Part shown: piece after piece, positions 41,889-56,993 of the stretch
How positions within the stretch are numbered: the stretch's first letter is position 1
Layout of the letters: each line of letters starts with the position of its first letter
NCBI GenBank assembly: GCA_930367205.1
Contig: CAKNEZ010000016.1
Coordinates: 310,001-374,000, forward strand
From: Acanthosoma haemorrhoidale
Lineage: Eukaryota; Arthropoda; Insecta; Hemiptera; Acanthosomatidae
Direction of reading: 5' to 3'
DNA length: 64,000 nucleotides
Made by a program: the position numbers and the translations under genes
The notes under the pieces: generated by a model
What the model was told of the DNA's origin: nothing
Databases searched by the model: none
The model's input: only the letters and a program-made list of their open reading frames with translations

Positions 41889-44800
41889 ATCAAATGATGT
41901 CGATTATGATAGTGTTCCGTATCATAAGCAACCATTGTATCACGTGATGCGATCGTATGATTAAAGTTACAATTGAATATAACATCAAATGATGTCGATT
42001 ATAATGGTATACCGCTTTATTAGCATACATTGTATCACGTGATACGATCGCATGATTAAAGTTACGAGTGAATATAACATCAAATGATGTCGAATATGAT
42101 AATGCACTGTGACATTGGCACTTATTGTATCACGTGATACGATCGTATGATTAAAGTTACGAGTGTATACACTATTAAATGATGTCGAATATGATAGTGC
42201 ACCAAATCATTAGCACTTATTGTATCATGTGATGCAATCGTATGATTAAAGTTACAAGTGACTATAACATCAAATGATGTCGATTATAATAGTGTACTGC
42301 ATTATTAGCACACATTGTATCATGTGATGCGATCGTATGATTAAAGTAACGAGTGAATATAACATCAAATGATGTCGAATATGATAATGCACCGTGACAT
42401 TGGCACATATTGTATCACGTGATACGATCGTATGATTAAAGTTACGAGTGTATACACTAATAAATGATGTCGAATATGATAGTGCACCAAATCATTAGCA
42501 CTTATTGTATCATGTGATGCGATCGTATGATCAAAGTTACAAGAGAATGTAACATCAAAAGATGTCAATTTTGATAGTGTACCGCATCATTGGCACTCAT
42601 TATATCACGTGATAGGATCGTATGATTAAAGTAACGCGTGAATATAACATCAAATGATGTCGAATATGATACTGCACCGTGACATTGGCACATATTGTAT
42701 CACGTGATACGATCGTATGATTAAAGTCACGAGTAAATATAACATCAAATGATGTCGAATATAATAATGCACCGTGACATGGGCACTTATTGTATCACGT
42801 GATACGATCGTATGATTAAAGTTACGAGTGTATACACTAATAAATGATGTCGAATATGATAGTGCACCAAATCATTAGCACTTATTGTATCATGTGATGC
42901 GATCGTATGATTAAAGTTACAAGTGACTATAACATCAAATGATGTCGATTATAATAGTGTACTGCATTATTAGCACACATTGTATCACGTGATACGATCG
43001 TATGATTAAAGTTACGAGTGAATATAACATCAAATGATGTAGAATATGATAATGCACTGTGACATTGGCACTTATTGTATCACGTGATACGATCGTATGA
43101 TTAAAGTTACGAGTGTATACACTATTAAATGATGTCGAATATGATAGTGCACCAAATCATTAGCACTTATTGTATCATGTGATGCGATCTTATGATTGAA
43201 GTTACAATTGAATATAACATCAAATGATGTCGATTATAATCGTATACCGCTTTATTAGCATACATTGTATCACGTGATGCGATCGTATGATTAAAGTAAC
43301 GAGTAAATATAACATCAAATGATGTCGAATATAATAATGCACCGTTACATGGGCACTTATTGTATCACGTGATACGATCGTATGATTAAAGTTACGAGTG
43401 TATACACTAATAAATGATGTCGAATATGATAGTGCACCAAATCATTAGCACTTATTGTATCATGTGATGCAATCGTATGATTAAAGTTACAAGTGACTAT
43501 AACATCAAATGATGTCGATTATAATAGTGTACTGCATTATTAGCACACATTGTATCATGTGATGCGATCGTTTGATTAAAGTAACGAGTAAATATAACAT
43601 CAAATGATGTCGAATATAATAATGCACCGTTACATGGGCACTTATTGTATCACGTGATACGATCGTATGATTAAAGTTACGAGTGTATACACTAATAAAT
43701 GATGTCGAATATGATAGTGCACCAAATCATTAGCACTTATTGTATCATGTGATGCGATCGTATGATCAAAGTTACAAGAGAATGTAACATCAAAAGATGT
43801 CAATTTTGATAGTGTACCGCATCATTGGCACTCATTATATCACGTGATAGGATCGTATGATTAAAGTAACGAGTGAATATAACATCAAATGATGTCGAAT
43901 ATGATAATGCACTGTGACATTGGCACATATTGTATCACGTGATACGATCGTATGATTAAAGTTACGAGTGTATACACTAATAAATGATGTCGAATATGAT
44001 AGTGCACCAAATCATTAGCACTTATTGTATCATGTGATGCGATCGTATGATCAAAGTTACAAGAGAATATAACATCAAATGATGTCGATTATCATAGTGT
44101 ACCGCATTATTAGCACATATTGTATCACGTGATACGATCGTATGATCAAAGTTACGAGTGAATATAACATCAAATGATGTCGATTATGATAGTGTTCCGT
44201 ATCATAAGCAACCATTGTATCACGTGATGCGATCGTATGATTAAAGTTACAATTGAATATAACATCAAATGATGTCGATTATAATGGTATACCGCTTTAT
44301 TAGCATACATTGTATCACGTGATACGATCGCATGATTAAAGTTACGAGTGAATATAACATCAAATGATGTCGAATATGATAATGCACCGTGACATTGGCA
44401 CTTATTGTTTCACGTGATACGATCTTATGATTAAAGTTACGAGTGTATACACCATTAAATGATGTCGAATATGATAGTGCACCAAATCATTAGCACTTAT
44501 TGTATCATGTGATGCAATCGTATGATTAAAGTTACAAGTGACTATAACATCAAATGATGTCGATTATAATAGTGTACTGCATTATTAGCACACATTGTAT
44601 CATGTGATGCGATCGTATGATTAAAGTAACGAGTAAATATAACATCAAATGATGTCGAATATAATAATGCACCGTTACATGGGCACTTATTGTATCACGT
44701 GATACGATCGTATGATTAAAGTTACGAGTGTATACACTAATAAATGATGTCGAATATGATAGTGCACCAAATCATTAGCACTTATTGTATCATGTGATGC

Positions 44801-45118
44801 GATCGTATGATCAAAGTTACAAGAGAATGTAACATCAAAAGATGTCAATTTTGATAGTGTACCGCATCATTGGCACTCATTATATCACGTGATAGGATCG
44901 TATGATTAAAGTAACGAGTGAATATAACATCAAATGATGTCGAATATGATAATGCACTGTGACATTGGCACATATTGTATCACGTGATACGATCGTATGA
45001 TTAAAGTCACGAGTAAATATAACATCAAATGATGTCGAATATAATAATGCACCGTGACATGGGCACTTATTGTATCACGTGATACGATCGTATGATTAAA
45101 GTTACGAGTGTATACACT
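41889..45118. repeat. Linker block of 34 monomers (copy B)
   Basis: Partner of 8076-11305, including the c/m hybrid at 43124-43218 with the private gattgaag. Base 44805 reads gatcgtatg where copy A (10992) has gatcttatg. Confidence 0.85.
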
Positions 45119-46163
45119 AATAAATGATGTCGAATATGATAGTGCACCAAATCATTAGCACTTATTGTATCATGTGATGCGATCGTATGATCAAAGTTAC
45201 AAGAGAATATAACATCAAATGATGTCGATTATCATAGTGTACCGAATTATTAGCACATATTGTATCACGTGATACGATCGTATGATTAAAGTTACGAGTG
45301 AATATAACATCAAATGATGTCGATTATGATAGTGTTCCGTATCATAAGCAATCATTGTATCACGTGATGCGATCGTATGATTAAAGTTACAATTGAATAT
45401 AACATCAAATGATGTCGATTATAATGGTATACCGCTTTATTAGCATACATTGTATCACGTGATACGATCGCATGATTAAAGTTACGAGTGAATATAACAT
45501 CAAATGATGTCGAATATGATAATGCACCGTGACATTGGCACTTATTGTTTCACGTGATACGATCTTATGATTAAAGTTACGAGTGTATACACCATTAAAT
45601 GATGTCGAATATGATAGTGTGTCGTAGCATTTACACTCATTGTATCACGCGATTCGATCACATGATTAAAGTTACGAGTGAATATAACATCAAATGATGT
45701 CGAATATGATAATGAACCGTGACATTGGCACTTATTGTATCACGTGATACGATCGTATGAATAAAGTTACAGGTGAATATAACATCAAATGATGTTGATT
45801 ATGATAGTGTTCCGTATCATAAGCAATCATTGTATCACGTGATGCGATCGTATAATTAAAGTTACGAGTAAATATAACATCAAATAATGTCAAATATGAA
45901 AGTGTACCGCATCATTAGCACACATTGTATCACGTGATACGATCGTATGATTAAAGTAACGAGTGAATATAACATCAAATGATGTCGATTATAATGGTTT
46001 ACTGCTTTATTAGCACACATTCTATCACGTGATACGATCGTATGATTAAAGTTACGAGTGAATATAACATCAAATGATGTCGAATATGATAATGCACTGT
46101 GACATTGGCACTTATTGTATCACGTGATACGATCGTATGATTAAAGTTACGAGTGTATACACT
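45119..46163. repeat. HOR-1 11-mer (copy B)
   Basis: Partner of 11306-12350, 1,045 bp. It differs at 45287 (gattaaag against gatcaaag) and 45613 (gaatatg against gaatatt). Confidence 0.88.
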
Positions 46164-47968
46164 ATTAAATGATGTCGAATATGATAGTGCACCAAATCAT
46201 TAGCACTTATTGTATCATGTGATGCAATCGTATGATTAAAGTTACAAGTGACTATAACATCAAATGATGTCGATTATAATAGTGTACTGCATTATTAGCA
46301 CACATTGTATTATGTGATGCGATCGTATGATTAAAGTAACGAGTGAATATAACATCAAATGATGTCGAATATGATAATGCACCGTGACATTGGCACATAT
46401 TGTATCACGTGATACGATCGTATGATTAAAGTTACGAGTGTATACACTAATAAATGATGTCGAATATGATAGTGCACCAAATCATTAGCACTTATTGTAT
46501 CATGTGATGCGATCGTATGATCAAAGTTACAAGAGAATGTAACATCAAAAGATGTCAATTTTGATAGTGTACCGCATCATTGGCACTCATTATATCACGT
46601 GATAGGATCGTATGATTAAAGTAACGCGTGAATATAACATCAAATGATGTCGAATATGATAATGCACCGTGACATTGGCACATATTGTATCACGTGATAC
46701 GATCGTATGATTAAAGTCACGAGTAAATATAACATCAAATGATGTCGAATATAATAATGCACCGTGACATGGGCACTTATTGTATCACGTGATACGATCG
46801 TATGATTAAAGTTACGAGTGTATACACTAATAAATGATGTCGAATATGATAGTGCACCAAATCATTAGCACTTATTGTATCATGTGATGCGATCGTATGA
46901 TTAAAGTTACAAGTGACTATAACATCAAATGATGTCGATTATAATAGTGTACTGCATTATTAGCACACATTGTATCACGTGATACGATCGTATGATTAAA
47001 GTTACGAGTGAATATAACATCAAATGATGTAGAATATGATAATGCACTGTGACATTGGCACTTATTGTATCACGTGATACGATCGTATGATTAAAGTTAC
47101 GAGTGTATACACTATTAAATGATGTCGAATATGATAGTGCACCAAATCATTAGCACTTATTGTATCATGTGATGCGATCTTATGATCAAAGTTACAAGAG
47201 AATGTAACATCAAAAGATGTCAATTTTGATAGTGTACCGCATCATTGGCACTCATTATATCACGTGATAGGATCGTATGATTAAAGTAACGAGTGAATAT
47301 AACATCAAATGATGTCGAATATGATAATGCACTGTGACATTGGCACATATTGTATCACGTGATACGATCGTATGATTAAAGTTACGAGTGTATACACTAA
47401 TAAATGATGTCGAATATGATAGTGCACCAAATCATTAGCACTTATTGTATCATGTGATGCGATCGTATGATCAAAGTTACAAGAGAATATAACATCAAAT
47501 GATGTCGATTATCATAGTGTACCGAATTATTAGCACATATTGTATCACGTGATACGATCGTATGATCAAAGTTACGAGTGAATATAACATCAAATGATGT
47601 CGATTATGATAGTGTTCCGTATCATAAGCAATCATTGTATCACGTGATGCGATCGTATGATTAAAGTTACAATTGAATATAACATCAAATGATGTCGATT
47701 ATAATGGTATACCGCTTTATTAGCATACATTGTATCACGTGATACGATCGCATGATTAAAGTTACGAGTGAATATAACATCAAATGATGTCGAATATAAT
47801 AATGCACCGTGACATTGGCACTTATTGTTTCACGTGATACGATCTTATGATTAAAGTTACGAGTGTATACACCATTAAATGATGTCGAATATGATAGTGT
47901 GTCGTAGCATTGACACTCATTGTATCACGCGATTCGATCACATGATTAAAGTTACGAGTGAATATAAA
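46164..47968. repeat. Linker block of 19 monomers (copy B)
   Basis: Partner of 12351-14155, same order. It differs at 47798, where gaatataat replaces gaatatgat in type q. Confidence 0.85.
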
Positions 47969-49773
47969 ATCAAATAATGTCAAATATGAACGTGTACCGT
48001 ATTAATATCACACATTGTATCACGTGATAGGATCGTATGATTAAAGTAACGAGTGAATATAACATCAAATGATGTCGAATATGATAATGCACTGTGACAT
48101 TGGCACATATTGTATCACGTGATACGATCGTATGATTAAAGTCACGAGTAAATATAACATCAAATGATGTCGATTATAATAATGCACCGTGACATGGGCA
48201 CTTATTGTATCACGTGATACGATCGTATGATTAAAGTTACGAGTGTATACACTAATAAATGATGTCGAATATGATAGTGCACCAAATCATTAGCACTTAT
48301 TGTATCATGTGATGCGATCGTATGATCAAAGTTACAAGAGAATATAACATCAAATGATGTCGATTATCATAGTGTACCGCATTATTAGCACATATTGTAT
48401 CACGTGATACGATCGTATGATCAAAGTTACGAGTGAATATAACATCAAATGATGTCGATTATGATAGTGTTCCGTATCATAAGCAACCATTGTATCACGT
48501 GATGCGATCGTATGATTAAAGTTACAATTGAATATAACATCAAATGATGTCGATTATAATGGTATACCGCTTTATTAGCATACATTGTATCACGTGATAC
48601 GATCGCATGATTAAAGTTACGAGTGAATATAACATCAAATGATGTCGAATATGATAATGCACCGTGACATTGGCACTTATTGTTTCACGTGATACGATCT
48701 TATGATTAAAGTTACGAGTGTATACACCATTAAATGATGTCGAATATGATAGTGTGTCGTAGCATTGACACTCATTGTATCACGCGATTCGATCACATGA
48801 TTAAAGTTACGAGTGAATATAAAATCAAATAATGTCAAATATGAAAGTGTACCGTATTAATATCACACATTGTATCACGTGATACGATCGTATGATTAAA
48901 GTTACAGGTGTATATAACATCAAATTATGTTGATTATATTAGTGTACCGCATCATTAGCACACATTGTATCACATGATACGATCGTATGATTAAAGTTAC
49001 GAGTGAATATAACATCAAATGATGTCGAATATGATAATGCACCGTGACATTGGCACATATTGTATCACGTGATACGATCGTATGAAAAAAGTCACGAGTG
49101 AATATAACATCAAATGATGTCGATTATGATAGTGTTTCGTATCATAAGCACTCATTGTATCACGTGATACGATCGTATGATGAAAGTTACGAGTGAATAT
49201 AACATCAAATGATGTTGAATGTGATTGAATAATGTATCATTAATACTCAAAATTTCATGTGATACGATCGTATGATTAATGTTACGAGTGTATACACCAT
49301 TAAATGATGTCGAATGTGATAGTGTGTCGTAGCATTGACACTCATTGTATCACGAGATACGATCACATGATTAAAGTTACGAGTAAATATAACATCATAT
49401 AATGTCAAATATGAAAGTGTACCGCATCATTAGCACACATTGTATCACGTGATGCGATCGTATGATTAAAGTTACGAGTAAATATAACATCAAATGATGT
49501 TGAATTTGATAAGGCACCGTGGCATTGGCACTTATTGTGTCACGTGATACGATCGTATGATTAAAGTTACGAGTGAATATAGCATCAAATGATGTCGAAT
49601 ATGATAATAAACCGTGACATTGGCACTTATTGTATCACGTGATACGATCGTATGAATAAAGTTACAGGTGAATATAACATCAAATGATGTCGAATATAAT
49701 AGTGTACCGCATCATTAGCACACATTGTATCACGTGATACGATCGTATGATTAAAGTAACGAGTGGATATAAC
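47969..49773. repeat. HOR-2 19-mer, copy 5
   Basis: Partner of 14156-15960, cassette at 48824-49773, w at 49204. It differs at 48174 (gattataat against gaatataat), 48998 (aagttacgag against aagtaacgag) and 49765 (gagtggat against gagtgaat). Confidence 0.9.
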
Positions 49774-52338
49774 ATCAAATGATGTCGATTATAATGGTAT
49801 ACCGCTTTATTAGCATACATTGTATCATGTGATGCGATCGTATGATTAAAGTAACGAGTAAATATAACATCAAATGATGTCGAATATAATAATGCACCGT
49901 TACATGGGCACTTATTGTATCACGTGATACGATCGTATGATTAAAGTTACGAGTGTATACACTAATAAATGATGTCGAATATGATAGTGCACCAAATCAT
50001 TAGCACTTATTGTATCATGTGATGCGATCTTATGATCAAAGTTACAAGAGAATGTAACATCAAAAGATGTCAATTTTGATAGTGTACCGCATCATTGGCA
50101 CTCATTATATCACGTGATAGGATCGTATGATTAAAGTAACGAGTGAATATAACATCAAATGATGTCGAATATGATAATGCACTGTGACATTGGCACATAT
50201 TGTATCACGTGATACGATCGTATGATTAAAGTCACGAGTAAATATAACATCAAATGATGTCGAATATAATAATGCACCGTGACATGGGCACTTATTGTAT
50301 CACGTGATACGATCGTATGATTAAAGTTACGAGTGTATACACTAATAAATGATGTCGAATATGATAGTGCACCAAATCATTAGCACTTATTGTATCATGT
50401 GATGCGATCGTATGATCAAAGTTACAAGAGAATATAACATCAAATGATGTCGATTATCATAGTGTACCGAATTATTAGCACATATTGTATCACGTGATAC
50501 GATCGTATGATCAAAGTTACGAGTGAATATAACATCAAATGATGTCGATTATGATAGTGTTCCGTATCATAAGCAATCATTGTATCACGTGATGCGATCG
50601 TATGATTAAAGTTACAATTGAATATAACATCAAATGATGTCGATTATAATGGTATACCGCTTTATTAGCATACATTGTATCACGTGATACGATCGCATGA
50701 TTAAAGTTACGAGTGAATATAACATCAAATGATGTCGAATATGATAATGCACCGTGACATTGGCACTTATTGTTTCACGTGATACGATCTTATGATTAAA
50801 GTTACGAGTGTATACACCATTAAATGATGTCGAATATGATAGTGTGTCGTAGCATTGACACTCATTGTATCACGCGATTCGATCACATGATTAAAGTTAC
50901 GAGTGAATATAAAATCAAATAATGTCAAATATGAACGTGTACCGTATTAATATCACACATTGTATCACGTGATAGGATCGTATGATTAAAGTAACGAGTG
51001 AATATAACATCAAATGATGTCGAATATGATAATGCACTGTGACATTGGCACATATTGTATCACGTGATACGATCGTATGATTAAAGTCACGAGTAAATAT
51101 AACATCAAATGATGTCGAATATAATAATGCACCGTGACATGGGCACTTATTGTATCACGTGATACGATCGTATGATTAAAGTTACGAGTGTATACACTAA
51201 TAAATGATGTCGAATATGATAGTGCACCAAATCATTAGCACTTATTGTATCATGTGATGCGATCGTATGATCAAAGTTACAAGAGAATATAACATCAAAT
51301 GATGTCGATTATCATAGTGTACCGCATTATTAGCACATATTGTATCACGTGATACGATCGTATGATCAAAGTTACGAGTGAATATAACATCAAATGATGT
51401 CGATTATGATAGTGTTCCGTATCATAAGCAACCATTGTATCACGTGATGCGATCGTATGATTAAAGTTACAATTGAATATAACATCAAATGATGTCGATT
51501 ATAATGGTATACCGCTTTATTAGCATACATTGTATCACGTGATACGATCGCATGATTAAAGTTACGAGTGAATATAACATCAAATGATGTCGAATATGAT
51601 AATGCACCGTGACATTGGCACTTATTGTTTCACGTGATACGATCTTATGATTAAAGTTACGAGTGTATACACCATTAAATGATGTCGAATATGATAGTGC
51701 ACCAAATCATTAGCACTTATTGTATCATGTGATGCGATCGTATGATTAAAGTTACAAGTGACTATAACATCAAATGATGTCGATTATAATAGTGTACTGC
51801 ATTATTAGCACACATTGTATCATGTGATGCGATCGTATGATTAAAGTAACGAGTAAATATAACATCAAATGATGTCGAATATAATAATGCACCGTTACAT
51901 GGGCACTTATTGTATCACGTGATACGATCGTATGATTAAAGTTACGAGTGTATACACTAATAAATGATGTCGAATATGATAGTGCACCAAATCATTAGCA
52001 CTTATTGTATCATGTGATGCGATCGTATGATCAAAGTTACAAGAGAATGTAACATCAAAAGATGTCAATTTTGATAGTGTACCGCATCATTGGCACTCAT
52101 TATATCACGTGATAGGATCGTATGATTAAAGTAACGAGTGAATATAACATCAAATGATGTCGAATATGATAATGCACTGTGACATTGGCACATATTGTAT
52201 CACGTGATACGATCGTATGATTAAAGTCACGAGTAAATATAACATCAAATGATGTCGAATATAATAATGCACCGTGACATGGGCACTTATTGTATCACGT
52301 GATACGATCGTATGATTAAAGTTACGAGTGTATACACT
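49774..52338. repeat. Linker block of 27 monomers (copy B)
   Basis: Partner of 15961-18525. It differs at 51736 (gcgatcg against gcaatcg), 51788 (gattataatag against gattatcatag) and 52025 (gatcgtatg against gatcttatg). Its first part is repeated at 56994 and again at 59939. Confidence 0.85.
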
Positions 52339-53383
52339 AATAAATGATGTCGAATATGATAGTGCACCAAATCATTAGCACTTATTGTATCATGTGATGC
52401 GATCGTATGATCAAAGTTACAAGAGAATATAACATCAAATGATGTCGATTATCATAGTGTACCGAATTATTAGCACATATTGTATCACGTGATACGATCG
52501 TATGATCAAAGTTACGAGTGAATATAACATCAAATGATGTCGATTATGATAGTGTTCCGTATCATAAGCAATCATTGTATCACGTGATGCGATCGTATGA
52601 TTAAAGTTACAATTGAATATAACATCAAATGATGTCGATTATAATGGTATACCGCTTTATTAGCATACATTGTATCACGTGATACGATCGCATGATTAAA
52701 GTTACGAGTGAATATAACATCAAATGATGTCGAATATGATAATGCACCGTGACATTGGCACTTATTGTTTCACGTGATACGATCTTATGATTAAAGTTAC
52801 GAGTGTATACACCATTAAATGATGTCGAATATGATAGTGTGTCGTAGCATTTACACTCATTGTATCACGCGATTCGATCACATGATTAAAGTTACGAGTG
52901 AATATAACATCAAATGATGTCGAATATGATAATGAACCGTGACATTGGCACTTATTGTATCACGTGATACGATCGTATGAATAAAGTTACAGGTGAATAT
53001 AACATCAAATGATGTTGATTATGATAGTGTTCCGTATCATAAGCAATCATTGTATCACGTGATGCGATCGTATAATTAAAGTTACGAGTAAATATAACAT
53101 CAAATAATGTCAAATATGAAAGTGTACCGCATCATTAGCACACATTGTATCACGTGATACGATCGTATGATTAAAGTAACGAGTGAATATAACATCAAAT
53201 GATGTCGATTATAATGGTTTACTGCTTTATTAGCACACATTCTATCACGTGATACGATCGTATGATTAAAGTTACGAGTGAATATAACATCAAATGATGT
53301 CGAATATGATAATGCACTGTGACATTGGCACTTATTGTATCACGTGATACGATCGTATGATTAAAGTTACGAGTGTATACACT
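52339..53383. repeat. HOR-1 11-mer (copy B)
   Basis: Partner of 18526-19570. Type s has the usual gaaccgtgac at 52935, while copy A has gcaccgtgac. Confidence 0.88.
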
Positions 53384-55188
53384 ATTAAATGATGTCGAAT
53401 ATGATAGTGCACCAAATCATTAGCACTTATTGTATCATGTGATGCAATCGTATGATTAAAGTTACAAGTGACTATAACATCAAATGATGTCGATTATAAT
53501 AGTGTACTGCATTATTAGCACACATTGTATTATGTGATGCGATCGTATGATTAAAGTAACGAGTGAATATAACATCAAATGATGTCGAATATGATAATGC
53601 ACCGTGACATTGGCACATATTGTATCACGTGATACGATCGTATGATTAAAGTTACGAGTGTATACACTAATAAATGATGTCGAATATGATAGTGCACCAA
53701 ATCATTAGCACTTATTGTATCATGTGATGCGATCGTATGATCAAAGTTACAAGAGAATGTAACATCAAAAGATGTCAATTTTGATAGTGTACCGCATCAT
53801 TGGCACTCATTATATCACGTGATAGGATCGTATGATTAAAGTAACGAGTGAATATAACATCAAATGATGTCGAATATGATAATGCACCGTGACATTGGCA
53901 CATATTGTATCACGTGATACGATCGTATGATTAAAGTCACGAGTAAATATAACATCAAATGATGTCGAATATAATAATGCACCGTGACATGGGCACTTAT
54001 TGTATCACGTGATACGATCGTATGATTAAAGTTACGAGTGTATACACTAATAAATGATGTCGAATATGATAGTGCACCAAATCATTAGCACTTATTGTAT
54101 CATGTGATGCGATCGTATGATTAAAGTTACAAGTGACTATAACATCAAATGATGTCGATTATAATAGTGTACTGCATTATTAGCACACATTGTATCACGT
54201 GATACGATCGTATGATTAAAGTTACGAGTGAATATAACATCAAATGATGTAGAATATGATAATGCACTGTGACATTGGCACTTATTGTATCACGTGATAC
54301 GATCGTATGATTAAAGTTACGAGTGTATACACTATTAAATGATGTCGAATATGATAGTGCACCAAATCATTAGCACTTATTGTATCATGTGATGCGATCT
54401 TATGATCAAAGTTACAAGAGAATGTAACATCAAAAGATGTCAATTTTGATAGTGTACCGCATCATTGGCACACATTATATCACGTGATAGGATCGTATGA
54501 TTAAAGTAACGAGTGAATATAACATCAAATGATGTCGAATATGATAATGCACTGTGACATTGGCACATATTGTATCACGTGATACGATCGTATGATTAAA
54601 GTTACGAGTGTATACACTAATAAATGATGTCGAATATGATAGTGCACCAAATCATTAGCACTTATTGTATCATGTGATGCGATCGTATGATCAAAGTTAC
54701 AAGAGAATATAACATCAAATGATGTCGATTATCATAGTGTACCGAATTATTAGCACATATTGTATCACGTGATACGATCGTATGATCAAAGTTACGAGTG
54801 AATATAACATCAAATGATGTCGATTATGATAGTGTTCCGTATCATAAGCAATCATTGTATCACGTGATGCGATCGTATGATTAAAGTTACAATTGAATAT
54901 AACATCAAATGATGTCGATTATAATGGTATACCGCTTTATTAGCATACATTGTATCACGTGATACGATCGCATGATTAAAGTTACGAGTGAATATAACAT
55001 CAAATGATGTCGAATATGATAATGCACCGTGACATTGGCACTTATTGTTTCACGTGATACGATCTTATGATTAAAGTTACGAGTGTATACACCATTAAAT
55101 GATGACGAATATGATAGTGTGTCGTAGCATTGACACTCATTGTATCACGCGATTCGATCACATGATTAAAGTTACGAGTGAATATAAA
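53384..55188. repeat. Linker block of 19 monomers (copy B)
   Basis: Partner of 19571-21375. Base 53847 reads aacgagtg where copy A (20034) has aacgcgtg. The private ggcacacattatatc and gatgacgaat are shared with copy A. Confidence 0.85.
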
Positions 55189-56993
55189 ATCAAATAATGT
55201 CAAATATGAACGTGTACCGTATTAATATCACACATTGTATCACGTGATAGGATCGTATGATTAAAGTAACGAGTGAATATAACATCAAATGATGTCGAAT
55301 ATGATAATGCACTGTGACATTGGCACATATTGTATCACGTGATACGATCGTATGATTAAAGTCACGAGTAAATATAACATCAAATGATGTCGAATATAAT
55401 AATGCACCGTGACATGGGCACTTATTGTATCACGTGATACGATCGTATGATTAAAGTTACGAGTGTATACACTAATAAATGATGTCGAATATGATAGTGC
55501 ACCAAATCATTAGCACTTATTGTATCATGTGATGCGATCGTATGATCAAAGTTACAAGAGAATATAACATCAAATGATGTCGATTATCATAGTGTACCGT
55601 ATTATTAGCACATATTGTATCACGTGATACGATCGTATGATCAAAGTTACGAGTGAATATAACATCAAATGATGTCGATTATGATAGTGTTCCGTATCAT
55701 AAGCAACCATTGTATCACGTGATGCGATCGTATGATTAAAGTTACAATTGAATATAACATCAAATGATGTCGATTATAATGGTATACCGCTTTATTAGCA
55801 TACATTGTATCACGTGATACGATCGCATGATTAAAGTTACGAGTGAATATAACATCAAATGATGTCGAATATGATAATGCACCGTGACATTGGCACTTAT
55901 TGTTTCACGTGATACGATCTTATGATTAAAGTTACGAGTGTATACACCATTAAATGATGTCGAATATGATAGTGTGTCGTAGCATTGACACTCATTGTAT
56001 CACGCGATTCGATCACATGATTAAAGTTACGAGTGAATATAAAATCAAATAATGTCAAATATGAAAGTGTACCGTATTAATATCACACATTGTATCACGT
56101 GATACGATCGTATGATTAAAGTTACAGGTGTATATAACATCAAATTATGTTGATTATATTAGTGTACCGCATCATTAGCACACATTGTATCACATGATAC
56201 GATCGTATGATTAAAGTAACGAGTGAATATAACATCAAATGATGTCGAATATGATAATGCACCGTGACATTGGCACATATTGTATCACGTGATACGATCG
56301 TATGAAAAAAGTCACGAGTGAATATAACATCAAATGATGTCGATTATGATAGTGTTTCGTATCATAAGCACTCATTGTATCACGTGATACGATCGTATGA
56401 TGAAAGTTACGAGTGAATATAACATCAAATGATGTTGAATGTGATTGAATAATGTATCATTAATACTCAAAATTTCATGTGATACGATCGTATGATTAAT
56501 GTTACGAGTGTATACACCATTAAATGATGTCGAATGTGATAGTGTGTCGTAGCATTGACACTCATTGTATCACGAGATACGATCACATGATTAAAGTTAC
56601 GAGTAAATATAACATCATATAATGTCAAATATGAAAGTGTACCGCATCATTAGCACACATTGTATCACGTGATGCGATCGTATGATTAAAGTTACGAGTA
56701 AATATAACATCAAATGATGTTGAATTTGATAAGGCACCGTGGCATTGGCACTTATTGTGTCACGTGATACGATCGTATGATTAAAGTTACGAGTGAATAT
56801 AGCATCAAATGATGTCGAATATGATAATAAACCGTGACATTGGCACTTATTGTATCACGTGATACGATCGTATGAATAAAGTTACAGGTGAATATAACAT
56901 CAAATGATGTCGAATATAATAGTGAACCGCATCATTAGCACACATTGTATCACGTGATACGATCGTATGATTAAAGTAACGAGTGGATATAAC
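55189..56993. repeat. HOR-2 19-mer, copy 6
   Basis: Partner of 21376-23180, cassette at 56044-56993, w at 56424. It differs at 55600 (accgtatt against accgcatt), 55897 (cacttattg against cacatattg) and 56925 (agtgaaccgc against agtgtaccgc). The following monomer is an o/d hybrid, not the m/e hybrid of copy 3. Confidence 0.9.

Noticed and set aside
8552..53778. Minus-strand open frames of 63-77 codons, several identical (for example at 8552, 12542, 19762, 42365, 46355, 53575)
   Set aside because: Each spans only about two monomers. The 95-base unit shifts frame at every repeat, so stops appear soon after. Identical frames are simply copies of the same HOR stretch; there is no start context, domain or codon bias. 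They are shadows of the satellite.
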